Below, in pieces: positions 32,471 to 44,675 of a stretch of DNA of 64,000 nt. The stretch is from the NCBI RefSeq assembly GCF_000003815.2, contig NC_049986.1, forward strand, positions 25,438,217 through 25,502,216, written 5' to 3'. The notes under the pieces were generated by a model. That model did no database searches. It was not told the origin of the DNA and saw only the letters and a program-made list of their open reading frames with translations. Each line of letters starts with the position of its first letter. Positions within the stretch are counted from its first letter, which is position 1. This stretch comes from Branchiostoma floridae (Eukaryota > Chordata > Leptocardii > Amphioxiformes > Branchiostomatidae). Both the position numbers and the translations under genes were made by a program.

Positions 32471-34800
32471 GATATGTTGGTTTCCATGGTTATAAGTTGT
32501 CATTATGATTATAATCTAATAGTACTGCTGGTTGCCATGGTAACCTTCCTTCTTATGAAAGTGGAAGAAACTTGCCATACTTTGTTATTTTGTAAATATT
32601 TTGTTGTTAATTAAATATATTAATGTCAGAGGACCTGAAGATTTGATGTGCTTGATTATGTTATCATTTCATTCAGCCATTAAAATCAACTTATATAGAA
32701 GCCTGCTGAGCTGCATAGTTACATAAATGTAAGTGTTACCAGCTATGAAAACTGGCTCATGTCGGGAAATTCAACCTGTATCTCATGTAGAAATGTTAGT
32801 CTTGGTGACACGGTGGTGTCTGTAACCAGCCTGGTAGACATGTAAGTCAGTTAGTACGTGTGGTGTCTGTAAGCGAGGGGCTGCCAGCCTGGTAGACATG
32901 TATGCAAGCGAGTTAGTACGTGTGGTGTCTGTAACCAGCCTGATATAGACATGTATGCAAGCCAGTTAGTACGTGTGGTGTCTCTGAGAAAATCTGCCGA
33001 CTTTGTGATGTATATTGGTGCTTAAGTCTCTTCCATGGACCTGATGCAGTAACCATGGTAACAGCATAGCAAATGTCTCTTCTCAAACGTACTGGAATAA
33101 AGAGCTGAGTGTTGCACAGCCAGACTGCGTCTGTGGTTCGTACAACTTTGGCACTAAATAGGAAACCATGATTATTTCCATGAAGTGCACACACCTTTAC
33201 TACACTCTCTCAGCCCCTTCTGTACTACTGACTAAAACAGCATCAGTCTGAGTTTCTGCATTATCTAATTCCACCGGTCCTGAGGACTGGACTGGGCCAG
33301 CTTCTTACATGGAGCGAGGGATGTGTGCTGTTTCTCCTGCCAGTTTTGTCTTCCAAACCAGAGGCTTTTTCACAGGTGAGCTCACAAGAGACAGAAGAGA
33401 TCATGAGATGTCTGTTCTCACAGGAAGCGGCTTGCCTGCTTACAAAACAACAAACACCACAAACCTGGGGATAAACAAAACAACAAACACCACAAACCTG
33501 GGGACAGATGCACCAAATGTCTACACCACCATTACTAACCACTGGGCTTCAGATGTCAACTCCACTGTCAACACTAACACCGTACTAACGACACACCAAA
33601 CACGGCCGCGCTGACAACTCAGACTGTACACCGTACTAACGACACACCAAACATGGCGGTGCTGACAACTCAGACTGTCTGCAGTTTAATCAGCTCTGTC
33701 GGGGGGAAACCAACTGTCGTTACCGTAATGGCGCAACACGAGAAGAGCAGCAGGAAATGTGGTTTGTTTTCTTCATGTCGACACAACATCACGTCCACAA
33801 ACACACGGCGAACATGGCAGCCTGACAGGAAAACGGGCCTGTCACAGCCTGAATAAAACAAAACCTGATGCATACACTTCCATAACCAAAGCTGGCTACA
33901 TCACTCTTACACTGTCAAGCACAAAAACTGCATAATTCAAGATCCAAAAGTCTCTAGAGTTGTAAGGCTTCTTGAGACCTTCCTATACTGTTTTGCATGG
34001 GATCAACTTGTAAAAGTTTTGCCCTTTACATTGTGCAAAAATTCGAATAAAACGATGAAACAAGACTCCTCCTGTCCCACAGACACACATAAGGTTCTGC
34101 CCGTCACAGTGTGAACAATTCTAATAAAACGATAAAACAACCCCCCTCCCCCTCAGGCACACACAAAGCTATCCTAGTCTTAATGGTTTGTTTGACCTTG
34201 ACGACTCCCAAGGTTTTGTCCACACCATAAAATGGCGTCCCTGACAAGGACGTGTGAAGGTCAACCCTACAGCTGCAGGATGTGTAAATGACCTTCCTGT
34301 CTGGCTGATGGCAGAGAGGATCAGCATGAGGGTACAGGAACAAGCTGGGGGGAGAAGTAGGGCAGGGGGGTTGCTGTCCTTGGGGATGGGGGTCGGTGAT
34401 TGGGAGGGGGGGGGGACTTACATGTGCACTAGATGACAACAACAAGCCAGAATACACCTGCATTCTGGGATTGTTAGTAGAGTATGGAATTGTACATAGC
34501 CACAACGACCTCTGTACAGTTTGGGACCTGAGCCTGCTTTACAGTACGTAACAGTCTAAATTCAAACTATACCAATCTTACCGGCTTAGATTGTTCTCAA
34601 TAAAAGTTGACTACCTACCAAGCCATGGTTTATTACATAAAATGTATTCAACATGTTCAATGGCTTCTGGTATATCAATAACACCTGTGCCAAGACACTG
34701 GATATGTAACCAACAAATGGGAAACATGGGAGTTGGTTTGTAATATTGTTTGTACTGATACCAGATAAGGGATACGCAAGGTTGTTTTTTTTCGCAGCCT
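32471..34800. other. Gene-free stretch with small duplications
   Basis: 'gttagtacgtgtggtgtctg' units recur four times at 32805-32985; 'caccacaaacctgggga' repeats near 33450-33505; 'actaacgacacaccaaaca' repeats near 33585 and 33635; 'cgaataaaacgat' and 'ctaataaaacgat' lie near 34045 and 34113. Perfect X-box palindromes occur at 32531-32544 and 33049-33062. I looked here on the minus strand for further RALGPS exons and recognised none. Confidence 0.5.
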
Positions 34801-34891
34801 GATGTTTGTTTGTTTGTTTGTTTGTTTGTTTGTACGTAGGGGATGGAGGGCAGCTTGATGTTTGTTTGTTTGTTTGTTTGTTTGTTTGTTT
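34801..34891. repeat. (GTTT)n microsatellite
   Basis: Two runs of tttg/gttt tetramers separated by 'gtacgtaggggatgga' run up to the donor of RALGPS exon 7. Confidence 0.9.
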
Positions 34892-34897
34892 ACTTAC

Positions 34898-36767
34898 CCA
34901 GGTAAGGGATGCAGGGCAGCCGAATGTCCTCCATGTAATCTCTCAGCCTCTGTCTGTTCTCATCTTCTGTGAGCACCTCGGCTAACCGCTCGAACACAGC
35001 CTTGTCTCTCCTGGACAGGAGCTGGAACACAGGGGGGGTCATCAGCACAGGGGGGGCATCAGCACAGGGGGGTCATCAGCACAGGGGGTACTATACAGGG
35101 GGGTTAAAACCTCGGCTAACCGCTCAAACACAGCCTCGTCTCTCCTGGACAGGAGCTGTAACACAGGGGGGGCATCAGCACAGGGGGGCATCAGCACAGG
35201 GGGGCATCAGCACAGGGGGTATCAGCACGTGGTACTGTGCAGGGGGGTATAACCTCGGCTAACCGCTCAAACACAGCCTTGTCTCTCCAGGACAACACAA
35301 AACATCTCTACAGTTCTGCCTAACCAGCATCCCTACATTCTGCCTAACTCTGTGATCTGCAGCGCCCCCTAGCAGCCTGTGCACTTATTGCCCAAGTCTT
35401 GGTGGTTTGGAAGATGGGAGCACTGAGGGGCATGCTGTACAGGGGTACTGTAGGGGGTACTGTAGGGGGGTATTGTAGGGGGTACTGTAGGGGGGTATTG
35501 TAGGGGTACTGTAGGGGGGTACTATAGTATAGGGGGTACTGTGGGTATACTACAAGGGGGTATTGTAGTGGGGTACTGTAGTGGGGTACTGTAGGGGTAC
35601 TATAGGGGGTACTGTACTTACTGCCCAGGTCTTGGTGAGTCGGAAGATGGGAGCGCTCCGAAGGCCGGACACCACCGACATCGTGGAGTGGATGTTGTTC
35701 AACTCAAACAGTTTCTGGGAAGAACACAGAAGTGGGCTTAGATAACATCTGAACCAAGAACTTCTCTCATGTTAGGAATATGAGATATATTATGTGATTT
35801 TGATTTTTACTGAATAAAATGTATAGATACCAACATGAAAACATTGTTCTCGTGAGAACAGTTTTACCTTGGCTATCTTTATAAAGTGGTGAGAGTTGTG
35901 AGAACAGTTTTACCTTGGCTATCTTTATAAAGTGGTGAGAGTTGTGAGTACAGATTTACCTTGGCTATCTTGATAAAGTGGCTGAGTGTGGTAAGTACAG
36001 TTTTACCTTGGCTATCTTGATAAAGTGGTGAGAGTTGTGAGTACAGATTTACCTTGGCTATCTTTATAAAGTGGCTGAGAGTCTCTCCGCGGATCTTCAG
36101 GGTCTGCGCTGTCAGGATTTCCCGCACCACCCAAAAACTCACCTGTGCAGAGAAGGTCAGGCAAGGTCAGGTCAGGTCAGGCAAGGTCAGGTCAGCCAAG
36201 GTCAGGTCAAGCAAGGTCAGGTCAGGTCAGGTCAGGCAAGGTCAGGTCAGGCAAGGTCAGGTCAAGCAAGNNNNNNNNNNNNNNNNNNNNNNNNNNNNNN
36301 NNNNNNNNNNNNNNNNNNNNNNNNNNNNNNNNNNNNNNNNNNNNNNNNNNNNNNNNNNNNNNNNNNNNNNNNNNNNNNNNNNNNNNNNNNNNNNNNNNNN
36401 NNNNNNNNNNNNNNNNNNNNNNNNNNNNNNNNNNNNNNNNNNNNNNNNNNGTCAGGTTAGGCAAGGTCAGGTCAGGCAAAGCAAGTTTAGGTCAGGCAAG
36501 GTCAGGTAAGACAAGGTCAAACCAAGCAAGATCAGGTCAAGCAAGGTCAGGTCAGGCAAGGTCAGTTGTAAAATAGGTCAATCAAGTTGCAAGAGGTTTT
36601 CTGGTTAGTTCACGTACATTTCATGGATGACTCATTGTACTCATTAATAACAGGAACAAACTACTCAAATGGAACCGATCAGTGCCCTTGTCCAAAATCA
36701 TAAAATAAGTACCTGCCAAAAATGAGGAAATACCCTGAAGTTTAAACAACTTTACACTCTATTAAAA

Positions 36768-36863
<96 letters not shown>

Positions 36864-37801
36864 TTTAATATCATGCTCATGTTTATGACATTGGAAAGTG
36901 ACACTTACATGGTTAAATCTCCTGGTCATATTTACAACATTGGGGCAGTGCCGAACTTTCTCCTTAGTATTCCACGCACAGCTAAGTAGTTCCTGAAACA
37001 ACAAACAGCAAATAGTAAACAACAAGAAAAATGTGGTCTCAACCTGACTCAGTTGAAAAAGTTGAGGAAATCTCAGAGGAGGCCGACTAGAGAGATTGAG
37101 TAGCTCACCTCGGGACTTATGGCTTTGAAGACTGGCAAATCCAGCAGCGAGATCTGGGACTGAAAAATGGAAAACAGCAATAACATAATCATGGTGACAA
37201 CTGACGATGGTAACCATGGTGACGACAATGGTAACCATGGTGATGTTGGACTGACAATGGTAACCATGGTGATGGTAAACAAGGAAAATTCCAGCACCTC
37301 CTATTCACTAACACACCCCCACTGACAAACACCCCCCTAAAATCAGCCCCCCCCCTAAAATAAGCCCGCCGTACTCACAGCGAACTCCTCAGGCGAGACT
37401 TTGAGCGCGTCGAACACGACGGCATCGTAGCTCTTCAGTCTCGGGAGGGTCCAGCGCGTCCCGGAGTCTCGCTGACTCAGCGAGTCTGCACTGTGGCTGC
37501 TCTGTAAACACAAACAATAAACACAAACATTCTACACTGTGTTTTTTCTGTAAATAAGAAAAATAAGCAATAAACAAAACTGGCAGTTTTGTACACACAA
37601 ACAATAAACATTCCAAGGAACCTGAAGTTTTTTAATGGTATTGAAGATGCTTACATGTACGTCTGACACCTTGAGGTAACGTTCGGGCGATGACCTCCCA
37701 TGGTCGGGGTCGTCGCTATGGTAACCATTGGCGAGCCTGTCCGGCGGCGAGTCAGGCGAGTCATCGTAGTGGAGCGGCAGGTGCGGCAGCTGGCAGTCCA
37801 T
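34898..37801 (-). CDS. RALGPS: RALGPS-type Ral guanine-nucleotide exchange factor, N-terminal seven exons
   Basis: Exons on the minus strand: 37655-37801 (ATG), 37379-37501, 37109-37159, 36909-36992, 36053-36142, 35622-35714 and 34898-35021. All have GT/AG borders and the phase stays 0 until exon 7, which ends in phase 1. The chain reads [96 protein letters not shown] and LPCIPYLG, in the order of a CDC25-type RasGEF domain and closest, from memory of the family, to RALGPS1/2. Those proteins load Ral GTPases with GTP at membranes. The rest of the GEF domain (after IPYLG), the PxxP motif and the PH domain are not found to the left, so the model is partial. Exon 7 is preceded, and exon 5 followed, by arrays of their own border copies. 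Confidence 0.88.
35022..35300 (-). repeat. Exon-border repeat: exon 7 5' edge of RALGPS duplicated twice
   Basis: The start of exon 7 (plus strand cggctaaccgctc(g/a)aacaca through tctcctggacaggagctg) recurs at about 35108-35165 and 35250-35295. The copies are separated by G-rich 'cagcacaggggggcatcag' spacers. The first copy retains the acceptor; the second lacks it. Confidence 0.85.
35440..35615. repeat. G-rich (gtactgtaggggg)n array
   Basis: About a dozen 12-15-bp units next to the exon 6 donor. Confidence 0.88.
35855..36075 (-). repeat. Exon-border repeat: exon 5 3' edge of RALGPS, about four extra copies
   Basis: On the plus strand 'accttggctatctttataaa' (donor plus the last codons FIKIAK) recurs near 35867, 35911, 35957 and 36005 before the real one at 36051. 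Units are about 45-50 bp, separated by gtggtgagagttgtgag. Confidence 0.9.
36155..36575. repeat. (GTCAG / GCAAG)n pentamer array with assembly gap
   Basis: Pentamers gtcag and gcaag run through intron 4 on both sides of the N run. Confidence 0.93.
36271..36450. other. Assembly gap (180 N)
   Basis: Unsequenced, inside the pentamer array; true length uncertain. Confidence 0.99.
36772..36861. repeat. (AT)n microsatellite
   Basis: About 90 bp of near-pure AT dinucleotides in a RALGPS intron. Confidence 0.97.
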
Positions 37802-38060
37802 GGTGCTTCCTGGGAACTCACTAACTAACTAACAAACATCCATCTCTGACGTCCCTCTGGCCCTGAAACACACAAGCATCATCATCATCACTGGTACTGA
37901 GGGAACTTACTAACTAACTAACAAACATCTCTGTCGTCCCTCTGGCCCTGAAACACACAAGAATCATCATCATCACTGGTACTGAGGGAACTAACTAACT
38001 AACTAACTAACATACCTGGCCCTCTAGCACACGAGAAGATCATCATCATCACCACTCAGT
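37802..38060 (-). repeat. Exon-border-like repeat upstream of the RALGPS start codon, three copies
   Basis: Units of about 85-110 bp containing 'gggaactcactaactaacta' and 'ccctctggccctgaaacaca' followed by (atc)n. On the minus strand the copy next to the ATG ends gttcccag|gaagcaccATG, an acceptor context, so the first coding exon probably follows an intron. The repeats carry versions of that acceptor. Confidence 0.7.
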
Positions 38061-39000
38061 GCAGTGCAGTCTGGCATTGTCTGTTATCTGCTGCTATCCA
38101 CTGAGCCCCTCCCACTTGCAGCAAGGTCCCTCTCAACTGTTCTTTTCCAAGGAAACATCCCTTATATATAAATTTCTCTTTAACTTTAAGTCATGTTTAG
38201 GGACTTTAGATAGTTACAGAGAATGTCTGATCTATTCCTATTCCACCATCATCCCTGCTGGCAACCAGGGAGAAATAGCAACACTGGTGAGCTGCAGGCA
38301 CAACTACACAACTATACATGGTACCGGTACATGGCAGAATCACAGGAACAGGAACCTTAGTAAACTTCTCAGTTGTACCTCACTGTTACAGGCAAGGAAA
38401 GCAGAACTGGGTATAGACCTGATCATACATGGGGAGACAGGTTAGGGTTGTACTGCAGCTTTACAAGTTAAATTACAACCCATAACAGTAACAGCACATG
38501 GTCAGATATTTACTGTAATAATTTGCATCTCTGCAAAGCTGTGTAAGGTTGAAGAGCGCTCAGTGGGCCAGGTGAGAGGTGCAGGTGGTGAAATAAACAA
38601 GAACACATGCCATATTACTATTCATCTCATTACTATTACTTCTATAGAACTTCTTAATTTGCAAGTTCTAATTTGTCCGAGGGCTAATTGCAACATGAAA
38701 CATACAGTATATGGAAAATAATAGTATCCGATGTGAATGGTGGACCCAAAAAAGGAAATTTCAAGCAAATCAACTCTGTGAAGTGTTTAGTAACAGTTTA
38801 CAAACATCGCTTTACTTCTCAGTTTCAGCTCAATCTCTCTGAATTAGTCTAATCCCCAGGCAGATCTACCGGTGGCACAAGGAGTTCAGCTGGCAAAGGC
38901 GTGTTCTGAAACACCGGGGCTCAGTCAGAAAACTCCTTGGACTAGATTAGACCTCTCCACAAAGTTAGAATTCCTGATTAATTATCTTTATCATATTGAA
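38061..39000. other. Unique stretch
   Basis: No gene or repeat is recognised. Probably upstream or intronic DNA of RALGPS. Confidence 0.4.
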
Positions 39001-39086
39001 ATACGCCAAAAAGTAGTTACTCAAGCAACTGGATATGGTTTTGAAAAACCATATCCAGTTGCTTGAGTAACTACTTTTTGGCGTAT
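39001..39086. mobile_element. Perfect 42-bp palindrome of two Penelope-like termini
   Basis: Arms 39001-39042 and 39045-39086 are exact reverse complements around a 2-base spacer. Each arm matches the end of the Penelope-like element at 16087-16126 (aaaaccatatccagttgctt, gagtaacta, tttttggcgta) with about one base changed. No element body lies between or beside them. Confidence 0.9.
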
Positions 39087-39329
39087 CTTATTACCTGGAT
39101 GTCTAACCTACATCGACGCATATTGAAATAGTTTGAATTTGAGGCAAATGTGACATACGGATTACGGAGTCCTCTACCACTCAACATGTTACTTTCTGCA
39201 AAGTAAATATGACAATAATTTGCCTCAGGGTTTTATAGGAGTCAGTGTGCCTCACCTCGCCTCCCTTCAGTTTTGTGTGTTGCTGTTTCTCTGTGTTGGT
39301 TTCCTGTGCACACCACAGTTGTAGTCCAT
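39087..39329. other. Unique stretch
   Basis: Nothing recognised. Confidence 0.4.
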
Positions 39330-39790
39330 TCAAGTGGGGAGGGGGTTAGGGGGAGGGGTTAGGGATTAGGGGGGTAGTGTTGAGGATATCTTGGTGTACC
39401 TTACAGGTACCTCCTTGCCGTAAATCGTGACGTTCTCATCAGATGTGCTGTTTACCTGTGACAGGTGTAGTCCGTTCCCTTCAGGTAGGGAGGGGGGATA
39501 GGGAGGGGGTAGGGAGGAGGGTAGGGAGGGGGGGTAGGGAGGGGGTTAGGAGGAGGGGGTTAGGAGGAGAGGGTTAGGGGCAGAGGCTGGTGTTCAGGAT
39601 AATTTACTCAGTGTGCCTTGCCCCAGTTGCTGAGAAAGTTACAATCGTCTGTCCCCTTCAGGTGGGGAGGGGGGCGGGGAGTGGCTAGGTGTGCCTTACC
39701 TCCTTCCCGTGTGTCGTCGTTCTGCGGTGCTGTTTTCCTGAGAAAGTTGTGGTCCGTTCCCTTCAGGTGGGGAGGGGGGCAGGATTCACA
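39330..39790. repeat. G-rich repeats
   Basis: 'gggagggggttaggggga'-type runs and three larger copies of a segment with 'gtccgttcccttcaggt' plus ggggagggggg (39470, 39650, 39750). Confidence 0.8.
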
Positions 39791-39839
39791 CCTCAGCACA
39801 GGCCGAGCCTGACGCGACGTCCTGTCATTGTTCCCGCCG

Positions 39840-40140
39840 GCTTAAACACACAATTACGTCACACCTCCTACATTACGGACACGTGCGTGCGTGCAACACT
39901 TAAGACACGCCCTCCTGCACGTCTTGAGGCCCTCTCCGAGCGAAGACGCAGCTCTAAAGTTTGCTAGAGAACAGATAACCCGGCTAAACCTGACATCAGC
40001 ACGGCCGCCTGACCAAAACATCAACACCACACTTTCCGTGACGTCACCACCTCCTGTGCACACGTCCCGTTCCATATCGGAGGGAATCAGTCATGGCAGA
40101 GGAGATGGCGACATCATGACATTGCAGTGACGTCTTCTCT
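39840..40140 (-). promoter_or_regulatory. CRE-bearing, CpG-rich block, possible RALGPS promoter
   Basis: A perfect CRE TGACGTCA at 40039-40046, a TTACGTCA half-type site at 39855-39862 and GTGACGTC at about 40127 lie in locally CpG-rich DNA about 2 kb upstream of the RALGPS start codon. A 5' noncoding exon here would fit the acceptor found before the ATG. Inference only. Confidence 0.3.
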
Positions 40141-41335
40141 AAATCAGGCTGTCTTTTGGGCGCTTTTCTTTTTCTATATGTCAGTGCCCAGAGTATATGA
40201 GAGATATTAATAAATGACGAGGAAGAATACAGGGCCAAGATTGCAGCGCCAAGTGATGGTTCACAGATTGGTATTTCAACGTCCCTCGGCCTGAGGTCCA
40301 AGGAATCCATGTTATTTCGACTTTTAAACATCTCCAGTTTGGTACATGGTCATGCCTGCTGATGTTTTTGTCAGAGAAACGATGTATGACTTGATAGAGC
40401 CTCCTTGGTCTGACACGTGAGAATAAATTCACAATAACAGAGTCAATAAATTGCCAGTGGTTTCAGGTGCTCTTGGTAAGTTACAGGCATGTAAGTTACG
40501 CGTGTAAAGGGTTGGTAAACACCATTCAGCCAGCAAAAACTCAAAACTGCTTATTTCCCTGCACCCCCTTTCCCTGAAAGACAGCATTGACTGTTTCCTG
40601 CAGTGAATCGTGTGGAGTAAATTACCACCCGAAAATCCCAAATGACCAGGAGTCTCGCGAATTCTCGCTCTCCGCATTGCGAGAAAAGGCGAGATTTCCC
40701 GGAGGATCCGAGACTCGCCTTTGCTTCATCACCGCTCAGGACACGGCCCTGAACCTGCTGTTCATCTGTGATTTCTGCGGCATCTACCGGGCAGAGGCGC
40801 ACAGAACAGGTACGGCTCTTCTCCCCTCCCCCCGGGCTGCTCCCCACGGGGTGGGGACGTGTGTCCGCGCGCCCTGTGTGAGTGCGGGCGGGCTGTGTAG
40901 TTAGGCCGTGCGGCCGACATGTCTGCTGCTGCCCGTTCATTCATTCTGGTCGCGTACAGTGATGCGGCGGGGCAGATGGCCCATACAGCCGCCAGATTCT
41001 CCCAGATTAGTGCAAACCGTGTTTTCCCCACCCGATCCGGCCCTCCCAAATTTCCTCCTGACGACATAGCGGCTCGTCTGCCAATAATCATCATTATTGA
41101 TCTTCTGTATCAGACGCATCCGCAGCTCCACTTTCACTGGTATTAATTTTTAATAGGCCGCGGAAAAGGGAAATATTATCGCTGAGCTTGTTCGCAGGCC
41201 GTGCCAGAGTGCGTACGAGCCTTTGTGCCGGACTGCGCCAGGCCGGCGGGTTGGTGATTCCGCCATGCAGGTGGCTGTATGGGATCCCAGTGGGGCAGCA
41301 GCATGCAAATCACATCACTGCCGCAATTACTGCAC
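40141..41335. other. Unique stretch with a CpG-rich patch
   Basis: 40640-41060 is GC/CpG-rich, but no protein is recognisable on either strand; it could hold a first exon or promoter. Confidence 0.35.
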
Positions 41336-41339
41336 AGAT

Positions 41340-42745
41340 CAATGGATCACGCTTAACAACATGTCTGTGCTGTGGACATGTCAGATCCATGGACCACACG
41401 TAACAACATGTCTGTGCTGTGGACATGTCAGATCCATGGACCACACTAAACAACATGTCTGCTGTGGACATGTCAGATCCATGGATCCCACTAAACAACA
41501 TGTCTGTGCTGTGGACATGTCAGATCCATGGACCACACTAAACAACATGTCTGTGCTGTGGACATGTCAGATCCATGGATCACACTAAACAACATGTCTG
41601 TGCTGTGGACATGTCAGATCCATGAACCACACTAAACAACATGTCTGCTGTGGACATGTCAGATCCATGGACCACACTAAACAACATGTCTGCTGTGGAC
41701 ATGTCTGATCCATGGACCACACTAAACAACATGTCTGTGCTGTGGACATGTCAGATCCATGGACCACACTAAACAACATGTCTGTGCTGTGGACATGTCA
41801 GATCCATGGACCACACTAAACAACATGTCTGTGCTGTGGACATGTCAGATCCATGGACCACACTAAACAACATGTCTGTGCTGTGGACATGCCAGATCCA
41901 TGGACCACGCTAAACAACATGTCTGTGCTGTGGACATGTCAGATCCATGGACCACACTAAACAACATGTCTGCTGTGGACATGTCAGATCCATGGACCAC
42001 ACTAAACAACATGTCTGTGCTGTGGACATGTCAGATCCATGGATCACGCTAAACAACATGTCTGTGCTGTGGACATGTCAGATCCATGGAGCACACTAAA
42101 CAACGTGTCTGCTGTGGACATGTCAGATCCATGGATCACGCTAAACAACATGTCTGTGCTGTGGACATGTCAGATCCATGGATCACGCTAAACAACATGT
42201 CTGTGCTGTGGACATGTCAGATCCATGGACCACACTAAACAACATGTCTGTGCTGTGGACATGTCAGATCCATGGATCACGCTAAACAACATGTCTGTGC
42301 TGTGGACATGTCAGATCCATGGATCACGCTAAACAACATGTCTGTGCTGTGGACATGTCAGATCCATGGAGCACACTAAACAACGTGTCTGCTGTGGACA
42401 TGTCAGATCCATGGACCACACTAAACAACATGTCTGTGCTGTGAACATGTCAGATCCATGGAGCACACTAAACGGCATGTCTGCTGTGGATATGTCAGAT
42501 CCATGGATCACACTAAACAACATGTCTGTGCTGTGGACATGTCAGATCCATGGAGCACACTAAACAACATGTCTGTGCTGTGGACATGTCTGATCCATGG
42601 AGCACACTACTAGTAAACAACATGTCTGCTGTGGACATGTCAGATCCATGGACCATGTGTACGTAACAACATGTCTGCTGTGGACATGTCAGATCCATGG
42701 ACCACACTACTAGTAAACAACATGTCTTATTTTCGGAACATGTCT
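41340..42745. repeat. 44/47-bp minisatellite, about 30 copies
   Basis: The unit begins caacatgtctgtgctgtgga and continues catgtcagatccatgga. A variant lacks three bases (gtctgctgtgg). Note the nested palindromes acatgt and atccatggat. Confidence 0.96.
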
Positions 42746-43170
42746 CTGCTGTAGACATATCAGACTCACAGGTGTGTATGTCAATATCTGTGCTGTAGAC
42801 ATATCGGAGGTGTGTTTCCCAGTCCATCTTGTACGTCTGTGCTGTAGACATGTCAGAGGTGTGTTTCCCAGTCTGTGCTGTAGACATGTCAGAGGTGTGT
42901 TTCCCAGTCCATCATGTACGTCTGTGCTGTAGACATGTCAGAGGTGTGTTTCCCAGTCTGTGCTGTAGACATGTCAGAGGTGTGTTTCCCAGTCCATCAT
43001 GTACGTCTGTGCTGTAGACATGTCAGAGGTGTGTTTCCCAGTCCATCATGTATAGTGTGCACTAGAGGTGTGTTTCCCTGTCCACCATGTATGTGCAGTA
43101 GAGGTGTGTTTCCCAGTCCATCATGTATAGTGTGCACTAGAGGTGTGTTTCCCAGTCCATCATGTAACAT
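42746..43170. repeat. Second-generation array (gtctgtgctgtagacatgtc), about 8 copies
   Basis: It shares 'tgctgt(g/a)gacatgtcaga' with the preceding array but continues into ggtgtgtttcccagtccatc, so a hybrid unit expanded anew. Confidence 0.88.
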
Positions 43171-44035
43171 CTATTATCATAATACCGTCACGTTTACGAC
43201 GATTTCTCTAGCCTGATTTGACAAATTGTCAACGCATCATTTTCTCCAGTTACATGTTGCTGTTATAGCTTACCCTTGCCACTTCTTCTGTGTAACTTTT
43301 CTGTCACTCTTGTCCTGCTAAAAGTGTAATATTTTAATCGTAACACACCGCGGAATTACACGGAGAACGGGCGCGTGGTTGGGAGGGGGTTAAAAATACC
43401 GGCAGGAAGAGACAAGGCACAATTAACTGTCGCTATGTACCTTAATACATCCTCTGATGTTCCTTCCTTTTCTGTTAGTAAATGCATAAAACATATGAGC
43501 ATACTAAATGTCATGAGAAAATGGACGTATACTGTCAAAAATTTTCATTTAACTTTTGTCCGTCACAACCGCTATGACGTACACTTTACTGCTAGCGTAG
43601 ATATAAAAATGGCGGAAAATGGCTGCGTACGTTCAATTTTGCCCATTCAGCCGTAGATCCGGGCTATTATGCAACGGTTCTTCACACTTTAACACGAGTT
43701 GTAGGTCACCAATTCAAGATTGTTGTTGAATCATGTTCGTCTTGTGCCGTGAGCATGTGTAAATATGATCTACAAATCTGGCAATGAATGTGACAGTGTG
43801 TTCGTCCCACGACGAGCTGCCTGTCCCGAAAAAGATCCTGAAAACTTTTGGCCTTGTTGTCTTCGAATGCATTGTTATCGATGCTTTGTAAATGATGTAT
43901 TGGACACCCAGATGTCTGAAGTGTGCATACCTCAGAAATAACTATTGTTGCATGTGTAGATCTCTTTAAATTCCATTATTTTTAATCTGCCGGTATAAGT
44001 CTTAATGCCGGTATTATGCCAATGCATGTTATAGT
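43171..44035. other. Unique stretch
   Basis: No gene or repeat recognised. Confidence 0.4.
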
Positions 44036-44039
44036 GTGC

Positions 44040-44560
44040 AAATTACACTCGCACACATACTATACAGGGATGGTTGCAACCTTCCCTGTATATTACTAGT
44101 ATGTGTGCGGTGTAGTTTGCAACCGTCCCTACAGTACAGTATGTGTACGAGTGTAATTTGCAACCATCCCTGTATAGTATGTGTACGAGTGTAATTTGCA
44201 ACCATCCCTGTATAGTATGTGTGCGAGTGTAATTTGCAACCATCCCTGTATAGTATATGTACGAGTATAATTTGCAACCATCCCTGTATAGTATGTGAAA
44301 GAGTGTAATTTTCTACCATCCCTGTATAGTATGTGTACGAGTGTAATTTGCAACCATCCCTGTATAGTATGTGTGCGAGTGTAATTTGCAACCATCCCCG
44401 TATAGTATGTGTACTAGTGTAATTTGCAACCATCCCTGTATAGTATGTGTACGAGTATAATTTGAAACCATCCATGTATAGTATGTGTACGAGTATAATT
44501 TGAAACCATCCCTGTATAGTATGTGTAAGAGTGTAATTTGAAACCTTCCCTGTCCGTCAT
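44040..44560. repeat. 38-bp minisatellite, about 13 copies
   Basis: The unit begins gtatgtgtacgagtgtaatt and continues tgcaaccatccctgtata. Confidence 0.95.
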
Positions 44561-44675
44561 GTATAAAATCACGCTCCCTGTTTGCTCACTAAATCCATCA
44601 TCCCAATGCAATATTCCAAATATGTCGTTGTGAGTAGATTAGCGCTGGCCCAATATTTAGTCAGGCGTTGTTGTA

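Noticed and set aside
34104-34505. Possible further RALGPS exon on the minus strand (133-residue frame)
   Set aside because: Pro/Ser-rich and simple, with no match to the RasGEF or PH regions and no matching splice phase.
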